From contig JACAAK010000005.1 of assembly GCA_025093985.1 (NCBI GenBank), forward strand, positions 1,240,001-1,304,000: a stretch of DNA of 64,000 nt. The letters are read 5' to 3'. Numbering within the stretch: position 1 is the first letter of the stretch; each line of letters begins with the position of its first letter. The notes below the pieces were generated by a model. It was not told where the DNA came from. It made no database searches and was given only the letters and a program-made list of their open reading frames with translations. The DNA is from Calvatia gigantea (taxonomy: Eukaryota; Basidiomycota; Agaricomycetes; Agaricales; Lycoperdaceae). This document shows positions 51,724-63,500 of this stretch, in pieces. The position numbers were made by a program, and so were the translations under genes.

Positions 51724-52107
51724 ACCCAGTTGCCCAGGTCTTGTGGTGTACACCCAGTGACGCACCGTCGTGCTGCGATGGTGCCCTGATCATCCCTCAA
51801 GAGGCAGACCTAGCAGCAACGGCGGCCAAGTGCCCTCAGGGGGACAGGTGTAGTCAGGAGAGCCAGCGCAAGGAGCCCCCGCTTGGAGCCGCCTTACCCC
51901 CAACTTCCCAAGCGAAAGGGTATCAGCCCAGTCCTGATCTAGAGCAACACAGCAAGCAGGGTAGCAACTCGAAGCGCCGTGTAAATGGCGCCCAAGAAAG
52001 CAGCTGAGCAGGACGAACCCGCACTTTTTTTTTTTTTTTTTTTTTAAATCATGGCTTGCACCAATTTATAATGCGGTGCCCGATCGCAGTCCGTGTGTAG
52101 CTAAGTA
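51724..52107 (-). repeat. Duplicated LINE 3'UTR segment, copy 1
   Basis: Minus-strand 3'UTR piece, T-run (52025-52045) and the start of another 3'UTR. It is the same as 53164-53549 apart from T-run length. Reading out of it, sequence identity stops at 52107 and unrelated sequence begins. Confidence 0.85.
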
Positions 52108-52283
52108 ACCAAAAGTTTACCCAAGCGAGACAGAGCAGAGTATAGAAGAGCATTTGCTAAGTAGATTTCAACTGAGGATTAAGGCGAAGTAGTACAGTTT
52201 ATATACGCGAGGACAGTGATTCTACAAAAAGGGAACTACTACACTTCAGGTGCGGGCCAGGTATGGCCCTAGATAAAAACCGG
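52108..52283. other. Unidentified 176-bp sequence
   Basis: No match to the LINE, copia or Ngaro-like sequences in this window and no open frame of note. AT content is higher than in the neighbours. It may be part of another repeat. Confidence 0.4.
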
Positions 52284-53112
52284 GATGCTGGCCTGATGCT
52301 AACCCACATGGTAAAGCGGTGGCTAAGGGCCAAGGGATTGCAATGGAAACGAATAGCGCATTCCCAGATGCAACCATGATATGCTGGTGCAATACTTCAC
52401 AAGCAAGGATTCGCCCTGAGTTGGTGGAGTTCTTTGCACACTATTGGAGGAGAAGACCCAGTAATGCTGGGATTCTTTCAAGTGAGCGTTCCTCAGCTGG
52501 GGTAGGGCAGGACTCTCCCATTTCTCCCACTCCTAAGGTATACATAGCTCTGTATGGGCTTTTAGACAGTGAGGAGTTACGCTCCAGGGCATCCCCATCC
52601 ATGTCTATAATAGGACCATATTGCCCAGTCTAAGGACTGGGTCTAACCTTGTGGCTCTTAAGGAGGCATATGGTATTATATTCAGGCTCTTTGAAGGCTT
52701 CGCCTGTACTTGACATGACAAGTCCCAGTTTTCACTTCTCTATGGGAGATAATCCGCCTGGTGACCTGGGCTTTCCCTAACCGGGCACCCGGCCCAAGCC
52801 CTATTGGTATTTGGGCTCTACTTCCAGTGCCCTTACGTTCTGGGGTTCCCGTACTCACCAAGCTGTTATGGAACCCATGTACTGCTCCACTCGACCGGGG
52901 CCTCTTGCGGCCTCACACTGCTGAGAACCCTGTGCTGTCCCCGTTGCATCCCAAGGATCTCAACAAGGCTACTCCGGGGACAACCAAGTCCCCTTAAGTT
53001 CAAGTGTCTTAATGCAGTGGGAGCACTGTGCCGACTCTCATTCGTGCCAGCTTTGGCACCACCCGTATGAGGCCAAGTAGTCAAGGAGCACTATAGAAAG
53101 GTGAGTGAACGC
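52284..53112 (+). pseudogene. Indel-riddled LINE ORF2 and ORF1 pieces
   Basis: Plus-strand ORF2 (from AGLMLTH to the YLGFYF region, 52284 to about 52830), then ORF1 zinc-knuckle sequence (about 52850-53112, ending GTGAGTGAACGCCG). Alignment by eye to intact copies shows a gap every 10-20 bases, nearly all short deletions. That is unlike the substitution-type decay of other copies and looks like uncorrected sequencing error. Confidence 0.7.
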
Positions 53113-53549
53113 CGTACTTGCTAAATCCCCCGGTCGCCCGAAATGCCCATCACACTGAAGAAGACCCAGTTGCCCAGGTCTTGTGGTGTACACCCAGTGA
53201 CGCACCGTCGTGCTGCGATGGTGCCCTGATCATCCCTCAAGAGGCAGACCTAGCAGCAACGGCGGCCAAGTGCCCTCAGGGGGACAGGTGTAGTCAGGAG
53301 AGCCAGCGCAAGGAGCCCCCGCTTGGAGCCGCCTTACCCCCAACTTCCCAAGCGAAAGGGTATCAGCCCAGTCCTGATCTAGAGCAACACAGCAAGCAGG
53401 GTAGCAACTCGAAGCGCCGTGTAAATGGCGCCCAAGAAAGCAGCTGAGCAGGACGAACCCGCACTTTTTTTTTTTTTTTTTTTTTTTAAATCATGGCTTG
53501 CACCAATTTATAATGCGGTGCCCGATCGCAGTCCGTGTGTAGCTAAGTA
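53113..53549 (-). repeat. Duplicated LINE 3'UTR segment, copy 2
   Basis: Minus-strand 3'UTR fragment. From 53164 it repeats 51724-52107. The T-run at 53465-53487 begins a new minus-strand LINE end that continues beyond 53549. Confidence 0.85.
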
Positions 53550-54337
53550 CAAAGCCCCAACTACAAAGTCCGATGAGTTAAGAGTAATCTACTGTTCAGA
53601 AGGAGCCCAACCCAACCCAAGCCAGGCGCAATGCCCACCCAGACCAAACCAAGCCCCCTCCTACTTGCTAAATCCCCCGGTCGCCCGAAATGCCCATCAC
53701 ACTGAGGAAGACCCAGTTGCCCAGGTCTCGTGGTGTACACCCAGTGACGCACCGCCGCTGAGCAGCGGTGCCCTGATCATCCCACAAGCGGCGGGCCCAG
53801 CGGTGGCGGCGGCCGAGCGCCCAAAAGGGGACAGGTGTAGTCAGGAGAGCCAGCGCGAGGAGCCCCCGCTTGGAGCCACCTTACCCCCAACTTCCCAAGT
53901 GAAAGGGTATCAGCCCAGTCCTGATCCAGAACAACACAGTAGGCAGGGTAGCAACTCGAAGCGCCGCCTAGACGGTGCCCAAGAAAGCAGCTTAGCAGGA
54001 CGAGCCCGCACCACCACCCGGGGACCCAACCCCCGTTATTTAACGCCTTCGCCCCCCGCAAAGCCCCCAACCAAGCCCAGGAAAGGAGCACCACCAGCCG
54101 AGGCCAGAAGCACCCCCCAGGGACCCCACCCCTGTTGCCTTACAACTTCTCCCCTCAGTAGGCCAGAAGACCAGCGGCCCTGCAGGAGCCCCCCACGTGC
54201 GCCAGCTCAACCGATCCCAGCGTCATCCGGTCTGAACGCAAAGGCCCCCGGGTTCACGTTCAGGAAGTCTATCAGCTCACGAATGGTCTGAGGAGGTCTG
54301 TCAAGTTCCCTTTTGTGTTTGGGACACCTGACGAAAT
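53465..54337 (-). mobile_element. LINE 3' end: tail, 3'UTR, last ORF2 codons
   Basis: T-run 53465-53487, 3'UTR with the hairpin near 53746-53768, and the last 40 or so ORF2 codons from the stop at 54207 (RCPKHKRELDRPPQTIRELIDFLN). At 54338 it switches to unidentified sequence. Bases 53843-54272 are repeated at 54838-55267. Confidence 0.82.
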
Positions 54338-54837
54338 CCCCTGAGAAGTCAGATGTCAAGGGCATTTCCCAAAATCTGGCCCTTGGAATGTAGTTCACGA
54401 CAAGACAGGAAGGGGTTATGGCATTCGGGCCACCTTCAGGTCAGCAAGGAGTTAAGCCTCAGGCCAGCGTTGTAGTGTACTAGTACTAGCGTGCCAACTG
54501 TGGAAGTCCATTCTCGAAATAAAGACAGGTGGGATGTCAACGCCCTCGGGCCCAGGATTTTGCGCCACTTGATCTGGAATTTGCGTTGGTGCTTAAGAAT
54601 CATATATTCTGAAAAGCAATGGAGTTTCTAATACCAATAGCCTTGGTCTTCTGAAGAGCAATGAAGCAATTGCCTGTGCAAGGCTTCGCTATCAGGGTGT
54701 ACTTGCTCCACGCCTTCGGGGGCCTCCACGTGCTTAATCTGCTCATGAATAAGTCTGAACTCAAAGGAGGCGACTTGGTCGTCTGATAGGACATGGAGTC
54801 TCGTTGCATACCAATGCCTTGATAATACGTGTCTTGT
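54338..54837. other. Unidentified 500-bp spacer between duplicated LINE ends
   Basis: Not part of the LINE family. The longest minus-strand frame here (54600-54809, beginning MQRDSMSYQTTK) resembles nothing I recognise. The segment is bounded on both sides by the same LINE 3' end (430-bp direct duplication). It may be a fragment of host DNA or of another repeat. Confidence 0.4.
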
Positions 54838-56301
54838 AGGAGAGCCAGCGCGAGGAGCCCCCGCTTGGAGCCACCTTACCCCCAACTTCCCAAGTGAAAG
54901 GGTATCAGCCCAGTCCTGATCCAGAACAACACAGTAGGCAGGGTAGCAACTCGAAGCGCCGCCTAGACGGTGCCCAAGAAAGCAGCTTAGCAGGACGAGC
55001 CCGCACCACCACCCGGGGACCCAACCCCCGTTATTTAACGCCTTCGCCCCCCGCAAAGCCCCCAACCAAGCCCAGGAAAGGAGCACCACCAGCCGAGGCC
55101 AGAAGCACCCCCCAGGGACCCCACCCCTGTTGCCTTACAACTTCTCCCCTCAGTAGGCCAGAAGACCAGCGGCCCTGCAGGAGCCCCCCACGTGCGCCAG
55201 CTCAACCGATCCCAGCGTCATCCGGTCTGAACGCAAAGGCCCCCGGGTTCACGTTCAGGAAGTCTATAAGGGCCACACGAGCAGCTAACACTTTCAGTAG
55301 GAAAGAATCGTACGCGATACGACCCAATCGGAGCATGACCTGTAACGGCACGCATGGCCCTCGCGCAGAGCGAGTTAGAGCCGCTAACATGGGGGAGCCA
55401 AGGCCCACCGGAAAGGTAGGTCGGCTTCCCCGGAACAGTCGGGTCCGCCCCAGAGGCGAGATCCATATTACTACGCCCCTTATAGGAAGAGGTAGAGTAC
55501 AGCTGATGCCATGACTCCAGAACATCATCGACCGCCTCCTTGCGCAGGCGGGCAATAGAAGTGAACGGCCTCAGGCCATAAGCGACCTGAGGGAACGAGG
55601 TGACATGCCGGTGAACAGCATGGTGGAACTCCCACTTCTCGGAAGAAGGGACAGCGAGGAATTCAACGCCCCTCCGGGGGTCCCCAGAGAGCCATCGTTT
55701 AAGCGCCACACACACTCCCTGGGACAGCATCTGCCTGGAGTGCGTAGACGGATCAACTACAAGCTTCGTCGACGCAATAGAGTCAGTGAATACCCGTATA
55801 AGCCTGACGTCATCCTGCTTAAGAGCAAAATGAATGCCAAGTGCAATGGCCATGAGCTCAGCATCAGGCGCTGTAACTCGGCCTGCCACACGAGTGATCT
55901 CCTGGAGGCACTCCCGCTGGCGGTAGACATGGGCAGATGAAACTGCCTGGAACTTGCCATGGAGCGGCAGACTTGCGTCCGTCGCCATATGGACAATCCC
56001 GAGGTCCTCCCTGCACTCCCTAAGGCGCGCGTTGAGAGCATACATATGCTCGGGGTCGGTGTTACCCTCCGCATTGAGCTTCACCTCCATGAACGACACC
56101 TGCTCAGGGTGGCAGTCCATCAGGCGGTATCCGGGTCGATTAATTGAAGCCATAGGCTCAAACTCCTCGACGAGGTTCACCAGGCTGGCGTCAGCCTGGA
56201 CTAAGGAGCCCGTAGTCTTCTTGCGAATCGCAGGAGACATAAGGCCAATAGAGCGAGTGTGCAATTTAGCAGACCCAGAGTATTCAGGGCTCATAAGGGC
56301 C
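54838..56301 (-). pseudogene. LINE copy: 3'UTR piece and ORF2 RNase H to C-terminus, with deletion
   Basis: 3'UTR (54838 to about 55201), last ORF2 codons, an approximately 110-bp deletion at 55267 that removes part of the zinc-knuckle region, then open ORF2 from VALIDFLN back through CSCG, FTDSIAST and MATDAS to ALMSPEYSG (56301). The 5' truncation point (ATAAGGGCC on the plus strand) is the same as that of copy J. Confidence 0.8.
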
Positions 56302-56549
56302 TGGGACGAACCCACACTGCCACCCAGGGACCCCAACCCCGTTATTTTACGCCTTCGCCCCCTGCGAAGCCCCCAACCAAGTCCAGGAAAGGAGCACCAC
56401 CAGCTGAAGCCAGAAGCACCCCCCAGGGACCCCACCCCTGTTGCCTTACGACTTCTCCACCCAGTAGGTCAGAAGACCAGCGACACCGCAGGGACCCCCC
56501 ACGCGCGCCAGCTCAGCCAATCCCAGCATCATCTGGTCTGAACGCAAAA
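56302..56549 (-). mobile_element. LINE fragment: 3'UTR and last ORF2 codons
   Basis: Minus-strand 3'UTR lacking the tail, followed by the final ORF2 codons (AFRPDDAGIG complement), cut off at CTGAACGCAAA. It is joined at both ends to other LINE pieces without target duplications. Confidence 0.75.
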
Positions 56550-57146
56550 CCTAATCATCCCCTCAGAGCCCTTATGAGCCCTGAGTATTCTGGGTCTGCT
56601 AAGTTGCATACTCCATCGGTCTTATATCTCCCACTATTCGCAGGAAGACTAAGGGCTCCTTAATCCAGGCTGATACCAACCTGGTAAACCTCGTTGAGGA
56701 ATTTGAGCCTATGGCTTCAATTAATCGGCCCGGGTACTGCCTGATGGACTGCCACCCTGACCAGGTGTCATTCATGGAGGTGAAACTCAATGCAGAGGGT
56801 AATACCGACCCCGCGCATATGTATGCTCTCGATGCATGCCTTAGGGAGTGCAGGGAGGATCTCGGGATTGTCCATATGGTGACGGATGCAAGTCTTCCGC
56901 TTCATGGCAAGTTCCAGGCAGTCTCATCTGCCCATGTCTACCACCAACGTGGGTGTCTCAGGGAGATCACTTGCATGGCAGGCCGAGTTACAGCATCTGA
57001 TGCTGAGCTCATGGCCATTGCGCTTGGTGTTCATTTTGCCCTCAAGCAGGATGATGTCAGGCTCATATGCGTCTTCACTGATTCTATTGCATCGGTGAAG
57101 CTCGCAGTTGATCCGTGCACGCACTCCGGGCAGATGCTGTCCCAGG
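56550..57146 (+). pseudogene. LINE ORF2 fragment: thumb to RNase H
   Basis: Plus-strand ORF2 from NHPLRALMSPEYSG to STHSGQMLSQ-like codons. A frameshift lies near 56610-56650 (SAKLHTPSVLYLP). RNase H motifs remain (MVTDAS, AELMAI, FTDSIAS). It is interrupted at 57146 by copy O and does not resume within the window. Confidence 0.85.
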
Positions 57147-57879
57147 CAACACCTTCCTTTTCCAGCAACCACCACCATCAACGGGGCGGTTACTGTAATC
57201 TAGTCGCATCGAATACACCACAACCCCAATGCTTGGCTAGGGCACGTCCCTAGTTGCTGATATACTCGCTGGTATGAGCCGCAGGCCACCCAGCTCATCA
57301 AACGACCCGTGGGCTGATGACCCGGTCCCGCCGCAATCGTCCCCTGACCCGATCGCTCGTATTCCGGGTGTGGGCTCCCAGCAGCCACAGCCCCGCTACC
57401 AAACCCGCGCCTCAACCCAGGCCTCCTCTGGGGAGGGCACGCGCCAACAATACGCCGCTGTCCCGATCATGGCACGGCTGCCATCATCAACCTCCTCAAG
57501 TGGAACCGCCCGACCTCGGTCCCGTGCTCCCTCTCGCGCTACTTCCCCCTCTCCTGCGCCAGTGGAGATGGCGGACCCTTTCGACAATGACGAGGACGAG
57601 GTGGTGGCCCCTGGGGCTGCTGCTTCTGCGATCGCCACCGATCCCCCTGGGAGCTCCGCTGGCAGAGATATGTCAGTGGAGTCGTTCGGCGATTTGGAGT
57701 ATGCTCCATCCATAGCGGCGTTGGCAGGTGACGAAGAACACCTTGCTGTGGACGTCCAGGGCGCAGCAATCCCTGCACAACCTGTCCTCCTGGTTCAGGT
57801 CCGTGCATGCTATGCCGCTCAGCGCGGAATCTACCACAGTGGTACTGGGCGCCGCCTTGGCATTTGTCCAGTCCCTGTC
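57147..57879 (+). mobile_element. LINE copy O: 5'UTR and start of ORF1
   Basis: Full LINE 5' end (ACACCTTCC near 57149), 5'UTR and ORF1 from ATG 57274. ORF1 is readable to VDVQGAA, where a 2-bp loss (GCAGCAATCC for GCAGCCGAATCC, near 57767) shifts the frame; the family sequence continues to FVQSLS. It is interrupted at 57880 by copy P. Confidence 0.88.
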
Positions 57880-60512
57880 TTTTTTTTTTTTTTTTTTTTT
57901 TTTATATCATGGCTTGCGCCAATTTATAACGCGGTGCCCGATCGCAGTCCACGTGTAGCAAAGTACAAAGACCCTAACTACATTGTCTGATGAGTTAAGA
58001 GTAATCTACCTTTCACAAACAGCCCAATCCAGCCCAAGCCATTCCAGCCCAGCCTGACCCAAGCCGCCCCCTACTGAACAAACTACCCTGGTCGCCCGAA
58101 ATGCCCATCACACTGAGGAAGACCCAGTTGCCCAGGTCTTGTGGTGTACACCCAGTGACGCATCGCCGCAAGGCGGCGGTGCCCTGACCATCCCTCAAGA
58201 GGCGGACCCAGCGGCAGAGGCGGCCGAGTGCCCTCAGGGGGACAGGTGTAGTCAGGAGAGCCAGCGCAAGGAGCCCCCGCTTGGAGCCGCCTTACCCCCA
58301 ACTTCCCAAGTGAAAGGGTATCAGCCCAGTCCTGACCCAGAACAACACAGTAGGCAGGGTAGCCACTCGAAGCGCCGCCTAGACAGTGCCCAAGAAAGCA
58401 GCTTAGCAGGACAAACCCGCACCGCCACCCGGGGACCCCACCCCCGTTATTTACGCCTCCGCCCCCCATGAAGCCCCCAGCCAGGCCCAGGAAAGGAGCA
58501 CCACTAGCCAAGGCCAGAAGCACCCCCCAGGGACCCAACCCCTGTTGCCTTGCGACTTCTCCACCCAGTAGGTCAAAAGACCAGCGACAACGCAGGGACC
58601 CCCCACGCGCGCCAGCTCAGCCGATCCCAGCATCATCCGGTCTGAACGCAAAAGCACCAGGGTTCGCGTTCAGGAAATCAATCAGCTCACAAATGGTCTG
58701 AGGAGGTCTGTCAAGTTCCCTCTTGTGGTTGGGACACCTGACGAAAATATGATAGCGCCCCTCAAGAGCGGCACCACACGAACAGCCAACGCTTTCAGCA
58801 GGAAAGAATCGTACTCGGTATGACCCAATCGGAGCATGACCAGTAACGGCACGCACGGCCCTCGCACAGAGCGAGTTAGAGCCGCTAACATGGGGGAGCC
58901 AGGGCCCACCAGAAAGGTAGGTCGGCTTCCCCGAAACAGATGGGTCCGCCCCAGAGGCGAGATCCATATTACTACGCCCCTTGTAAGAAGAGGTAGAGTA
59001 TAGCTGGCGCCATGACTCCAGAACATCATCGACAGCCTCCTTGCGCAGGCAGGCAATAGAAGTGAACAGCCTCAGGCCATAAGTGACCTGAGGGAATGAG
59101 GTGACATGCCAGTGGACAGCATGGTGAAACTTCCACTTCTCAGAGGAAGGGACAGCGAGGAATTCAATGCGCCTCTGGGGATCTCCAGAGAGCCACTGCT
59201 TAAGCACCACACACACCCCTTGGGACAACATCTGCCCGGAATGTGTAGACGGATCAACTGCGAGCTTCGCTGACGCAATAGAGTCAGTGAATACACGTAT
59301 GAGCCTGACGTCATCCTGCTTGAGAGCAAAATGAATGCCAAGTGCAATGGCCATGAGTTCAGCATCAGGCGCTGTGACTCGGCCTGCCACACGAGTGATC
59401 TCCCGGAGACACTCCTGTTGGCGATAGACATGGGCAGATGAAACTGCCTGGAACTTGCCATGGAGCGGCAGACTTGCGTCCGTTGCCATATGAACAATCC
59501 CGAAGTCCTCCCTGCACTCCCTGAGGCGCGCGTTGAGAGCATACATATGCTCGGGGTCAGTATTACCCTCTGCATTGAGTTTCACCTCCATGAACAACAC
59601 CTGGTCAGGGTGGCAGTCCATTAGGCGGTATCCGGGCCGATTGATCGAAGCCATAGGCTCAAACTCCTCGACGAGGTTTACCAGGCTGGCATCAGCCTGG
59701 ATTAAGGAGCCTTTAGTCTTCTTGCGAATCGCAGGAGACATAAGACCGATAGAGCGAGTGTGCAACTTAGCAGACCCGGAATACTCAGGGCTCATGAGGG
59801 CCCTGAGGGGATGGTTAGGTGACAGGGTCTTAATCCTGTAGTCTGACCTGACAGCAAGCTTCTGTATGTGAAGCTGGATGGGTATGAGACCCGCGAATGA
59901 TTCTGCGGCCCCAGTAGGAGCAGTCCGGAACGCGCCTGTAATCCACAGGGCTGCCCGTCTCTGCATGACGTTCAGACTCTTAAGGGCCGCCTTACAGCGA
60001 GAGCCCTTGAAGAACCAGAGTTTGAAGCCGTATGTCGCAATGGGAACGACACACGACCGATAAAGGAGGCGCTTCTGCATAGGCCGCAAGCCCCTCGTAG
60101 AATTACCAAGCATCTTCATGGCTTTCACCGTGGAGAGTGCCTTAGTAGAGTAATAACGAACATGCTCCTTAAAAGTAAGGGCGCGGTCGAAGTAGAAGCC
60201 CAAATACCTCCAATAAGGCTTGGGCCGGAGTGGCGTATCACCAGTGAACGGGGCAAAGCCCAGGTCAATTGGTGGATTATCATCCCCGTGCCTACGGGAG
60301 AAGTGAAAGACCTCGGACTTGTCATGCTCAAGTACCAGGGCGAAGCGCTCAAAGAGCCTGAATATAATACCATATGCCTCTTTAAGAGCCACAAGGTTAG
60401 ATCCCCAGTCTTTCAACTGGGCAATGATGGTACCATCATCGACATATGACAGGAGAGTCGTTCCAAGACGTGACGCCTCCCTGTCGAAAAGCCACATTAG
60501 CGGAGCTATGTA
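57880..60512 (-). mobile_element. LINE copy P: tail, 3'UTR and ORF2 C-terminal half
   Basis: T-run 57880-57903, 3'UTR to 58616 (hairpin near 58162-58184), and ORF2 from the stop at 58617 up to IAPLMWLFDREAS (60509). It is interrupted there by copy Q inserted in the same orientation, so the N-terminal part lies outside the window. Confidence 0.9.
58617..60512 (-). pseudogene. LINE copy P ORF2: YVDD to C-terminus, open
   Basis: 630 open codons with SYVDDG, thumb region, RNase H (MATDAS, AELMAI, FTDSIAS) and CSCGAALEGRYHIFVRC. No stop is seen. Interrupted by copy Q within the RT. Confidence 0.88.
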
Positions 60513-63500
60513 TTTTTTTTTTTTTTTTTTTTTAAATCATGGCTTGCGCCAATTTATAACGCGGTGCCTGATCGCAGTCTGCGTGTAGCTAAGTACAAAG
60601 CCCCAACTACAAAGTCCGATGAGTTAAGAGTAATCTACTGTTCAGAAGGAGCCCAACCCAACCCAAGCCAGGCGCAATGCCCACCCAGACCAAACCAAGC
60701 CCCCTCCTACTTGCTAAATCCCCCGGTCGCCCGAAATGCCCATCACACTGAGGAAGACCCAGTTACCCAGGTCTCGTGGTGTACACCCAGTGACGCACCG
60801 CCGCTGAGTGGCGGTGCCCTGATCATCCCACAAGCGGCGGGCCCAGCGGCGGCGGCGGCCGAGCGCCCAAAAGGGGACAGGTGTAGTCAGGAGAGCCAGC
60901 ACGAGGAGCCCCCGCTTGGAGCCACCTTACCCCCAGCTTCCCAAGTGAAAGGGTATCAGCCCAGTCCTGATCCAGAACAGCACAGTAGGCAGGGTAGCAA
61001 CTCGAAGCGCCGCCTAGACGGTGCCCAAGAAAGCAGCTTAGCAGGACGAGCCCGCACCACCACCCGGGGACCCAACCCCCATTATTTAACACCTTCGCCC
61101 CCCGCAAAGCCCCCAACCAAGCCCAGGAAAGGAGCACCCCCAGCCGAGGCCAGAAGCACCCCCCAGGGACCCCACCCCTGTTGCCTTACAACTTCTCCCC
61201 TCAGTAGGCCAGAAGACCAGCGGCCCTGCAGGAGCCCCCCACGCGCGCCAGCTCAACCGATCCCAGCGTCATCCGGTCTGAACGCAAAGGCCCCCGGGTT
61301 CATGTTCAGGAAGTCTATCAGCTCACGAATGGTCTGAGGAGGTCTGTCAAGTTCCCTTTTGTGTTTGGGACACCTGACGAAAATGTGATAGCGCCCCTCA
61401 AGAGCGGTGCCACACGAGCAGCTAACGCTTTCAGTAGGAAAGAATCGTACGCGGTACAACCCAATCGGAGCATGACCTGTAACAGCACGCACGGCCCTCG
61501 CGCAGAGTGAGTTAGAGCCGCTAACATGGGGGAGCCAAGGCCCACCGGAAAGGTAGGTCGGCTTCCCCGGAACAGTCGGGTCCGCCCCAGAGGCGAGATC
61601 CATATTACTACGCCCCTTATAGGAAGAGGTAGAGTACAGCTGACGCCATGACTCCAGAACATCATCGACCGCCTCCTTGCACAGGCGGGCAATAGAAGTG
61701 AATGGCCTCAGGCCATAAGCGACCTGAGGGAACGAGGTGACATGCCGGTGAACAGCATGGTGGAACTCCCACTTCTCGGAAGAAGGGACAGCGAGGAATT
61801 CAACGCCCCTCCGGGGGTCCCCAGAGAGCCATCGTTTAAGCGCCACACACACTCCCTGGGACAGCATCTGCCCGGAGTGCGTAGACGGATCAACTACAAG
61901 CTTCGCCGACGCAATAGAGTCAGTGAATACCCGTATAAGCCTGACGTCATCCTGCTTAAGAGCAAAATGAATGCCAAGTGCAATGGCCATGAGCTCAGCA
62001 TCAGGCGCTGTAACTCGGCCTGCCACGCGAGTGATCTCCCGGAGGCACTCCCGCTGGCGGTAGACATGGGCAGACGAAACTGCCTGGAACTTGCCATGGA
62101 GCGGCAGACTTGCGTCCGTCGCCATATGGACAATCCCGAGGTCCTCCCTGCACTCCCTAAGGCGCGCGTTGAGAGCATACATATGCTCGGGGTCGGTGTT
62201 ACCCTCCGCATTGAGCTTCACCTCCATGAACGACACCTGCTCAGGGTGGCAGTCCATCAGGCGGTATCCGGGTCGATTAATTGAAGCCATAGGCTCAAAT
62301 TCCTCGACGAGGTTCACCAGGCTGGCGTCAGCCTGGACTAAGGAGCCCGTAGTCTTCTTGCGAGTCGCAGGAGACATAAGGCCGATAGAGCGAGTGTGCA
62401 ATTTAGCAGACCCAGAGTATTCAGGGCTCATAAGGGCCCTGAGAGGATGGTTGGGTGACAGGGTCTTAATCCTGTAGTCCGACCTGACAGCGAGCTTCTG
62501 TATGTGAAGCTGGATAGGTATGAGACCCGCGAACGACTCCGCGGCCCCAGTAGGAGCAGTCCGGAAAGCGCCTGTAATCCACAGGGCCGCCCGTCTCTGC
62601 ATGACATTCAGACTCTTAAGGGCCGCCTTACAGCGAGAGCCCTTGAAGAACCAGAGTTTGAAGCCATACGTCGCAATGGGAACGACACACGACCGATAAA
62701 GGAGGCGCTTCTGCATAGGCCGCAAGCCCCTCGTAGAATTACCAAGCATCTTCATGGCTTTCACCGTGGAGAGTGCTTTAGTAGAATAATAACGAACGTG
62801 CTCCTTGAAGGTAAGGGCACGGTCGAAGTAGAAGCCCAAATACCTCCAATAAGGCTTGGGCTGGAGCGGCGTATCACCAGTGAACGGGGCAAAGCCCAGG
62901 TCTATTGGTGGATTATCATCCCCGTGCTTACGGGAGAAGTGAAAGACCTCAGACTTGTCATGTTCAAGTACCAAGGCGAAGCGCTCAAAGAGCCTGAATA
63001 TAATACCATACGCCTCCTTAAGAGCCGCAAGGTTAGATTCCCAGTCTTTCGACTGGGCAATGATGGTGCCATCATCGACATATGACAGAAGAGTCGTCCC
63101 CAGACGAGACGCCTCCCTGTCGAAAAGCCACATTAGCGGAGCTATGTATAAGGCTGACAGGACGGGAGAGAGGGCAGATCCCTGCCCTACCCCCACATCC
63201 GATGGAAATGGCTCGGACTTGAAAGAGTCCCAACAGTACTGGGTCTTCCGTCCTACCAGGTAGTGCGCAAAGAACTCAACCAACTCAGGGGCGAATCCTT
63301 GCTTGCGGAGTATTGCCACCAGCATATCATGGTGCAACGATGGAAAGAACTGCACTATGTCAAATGCCACAACACTAGTCCTGAGGCCCTTGGCCCAACC
63401 CGCTCTTACGATGTGGGTCAGCATCAGGCCAGCATCCTCAGTGGATCGTTGGATCACACCTCCGAGCTGATTAGGGTGAAAGACTCCAAATTTGACAGAG

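Noticed and set aside
51724..55267. CRISPR-like or satellite array suggested by repeated 350-430 bp blocks
   Set aside because: The repeats are LINE 3' ends. Spacing and sequence do not fit a CRISPR array or a tandem satellite.
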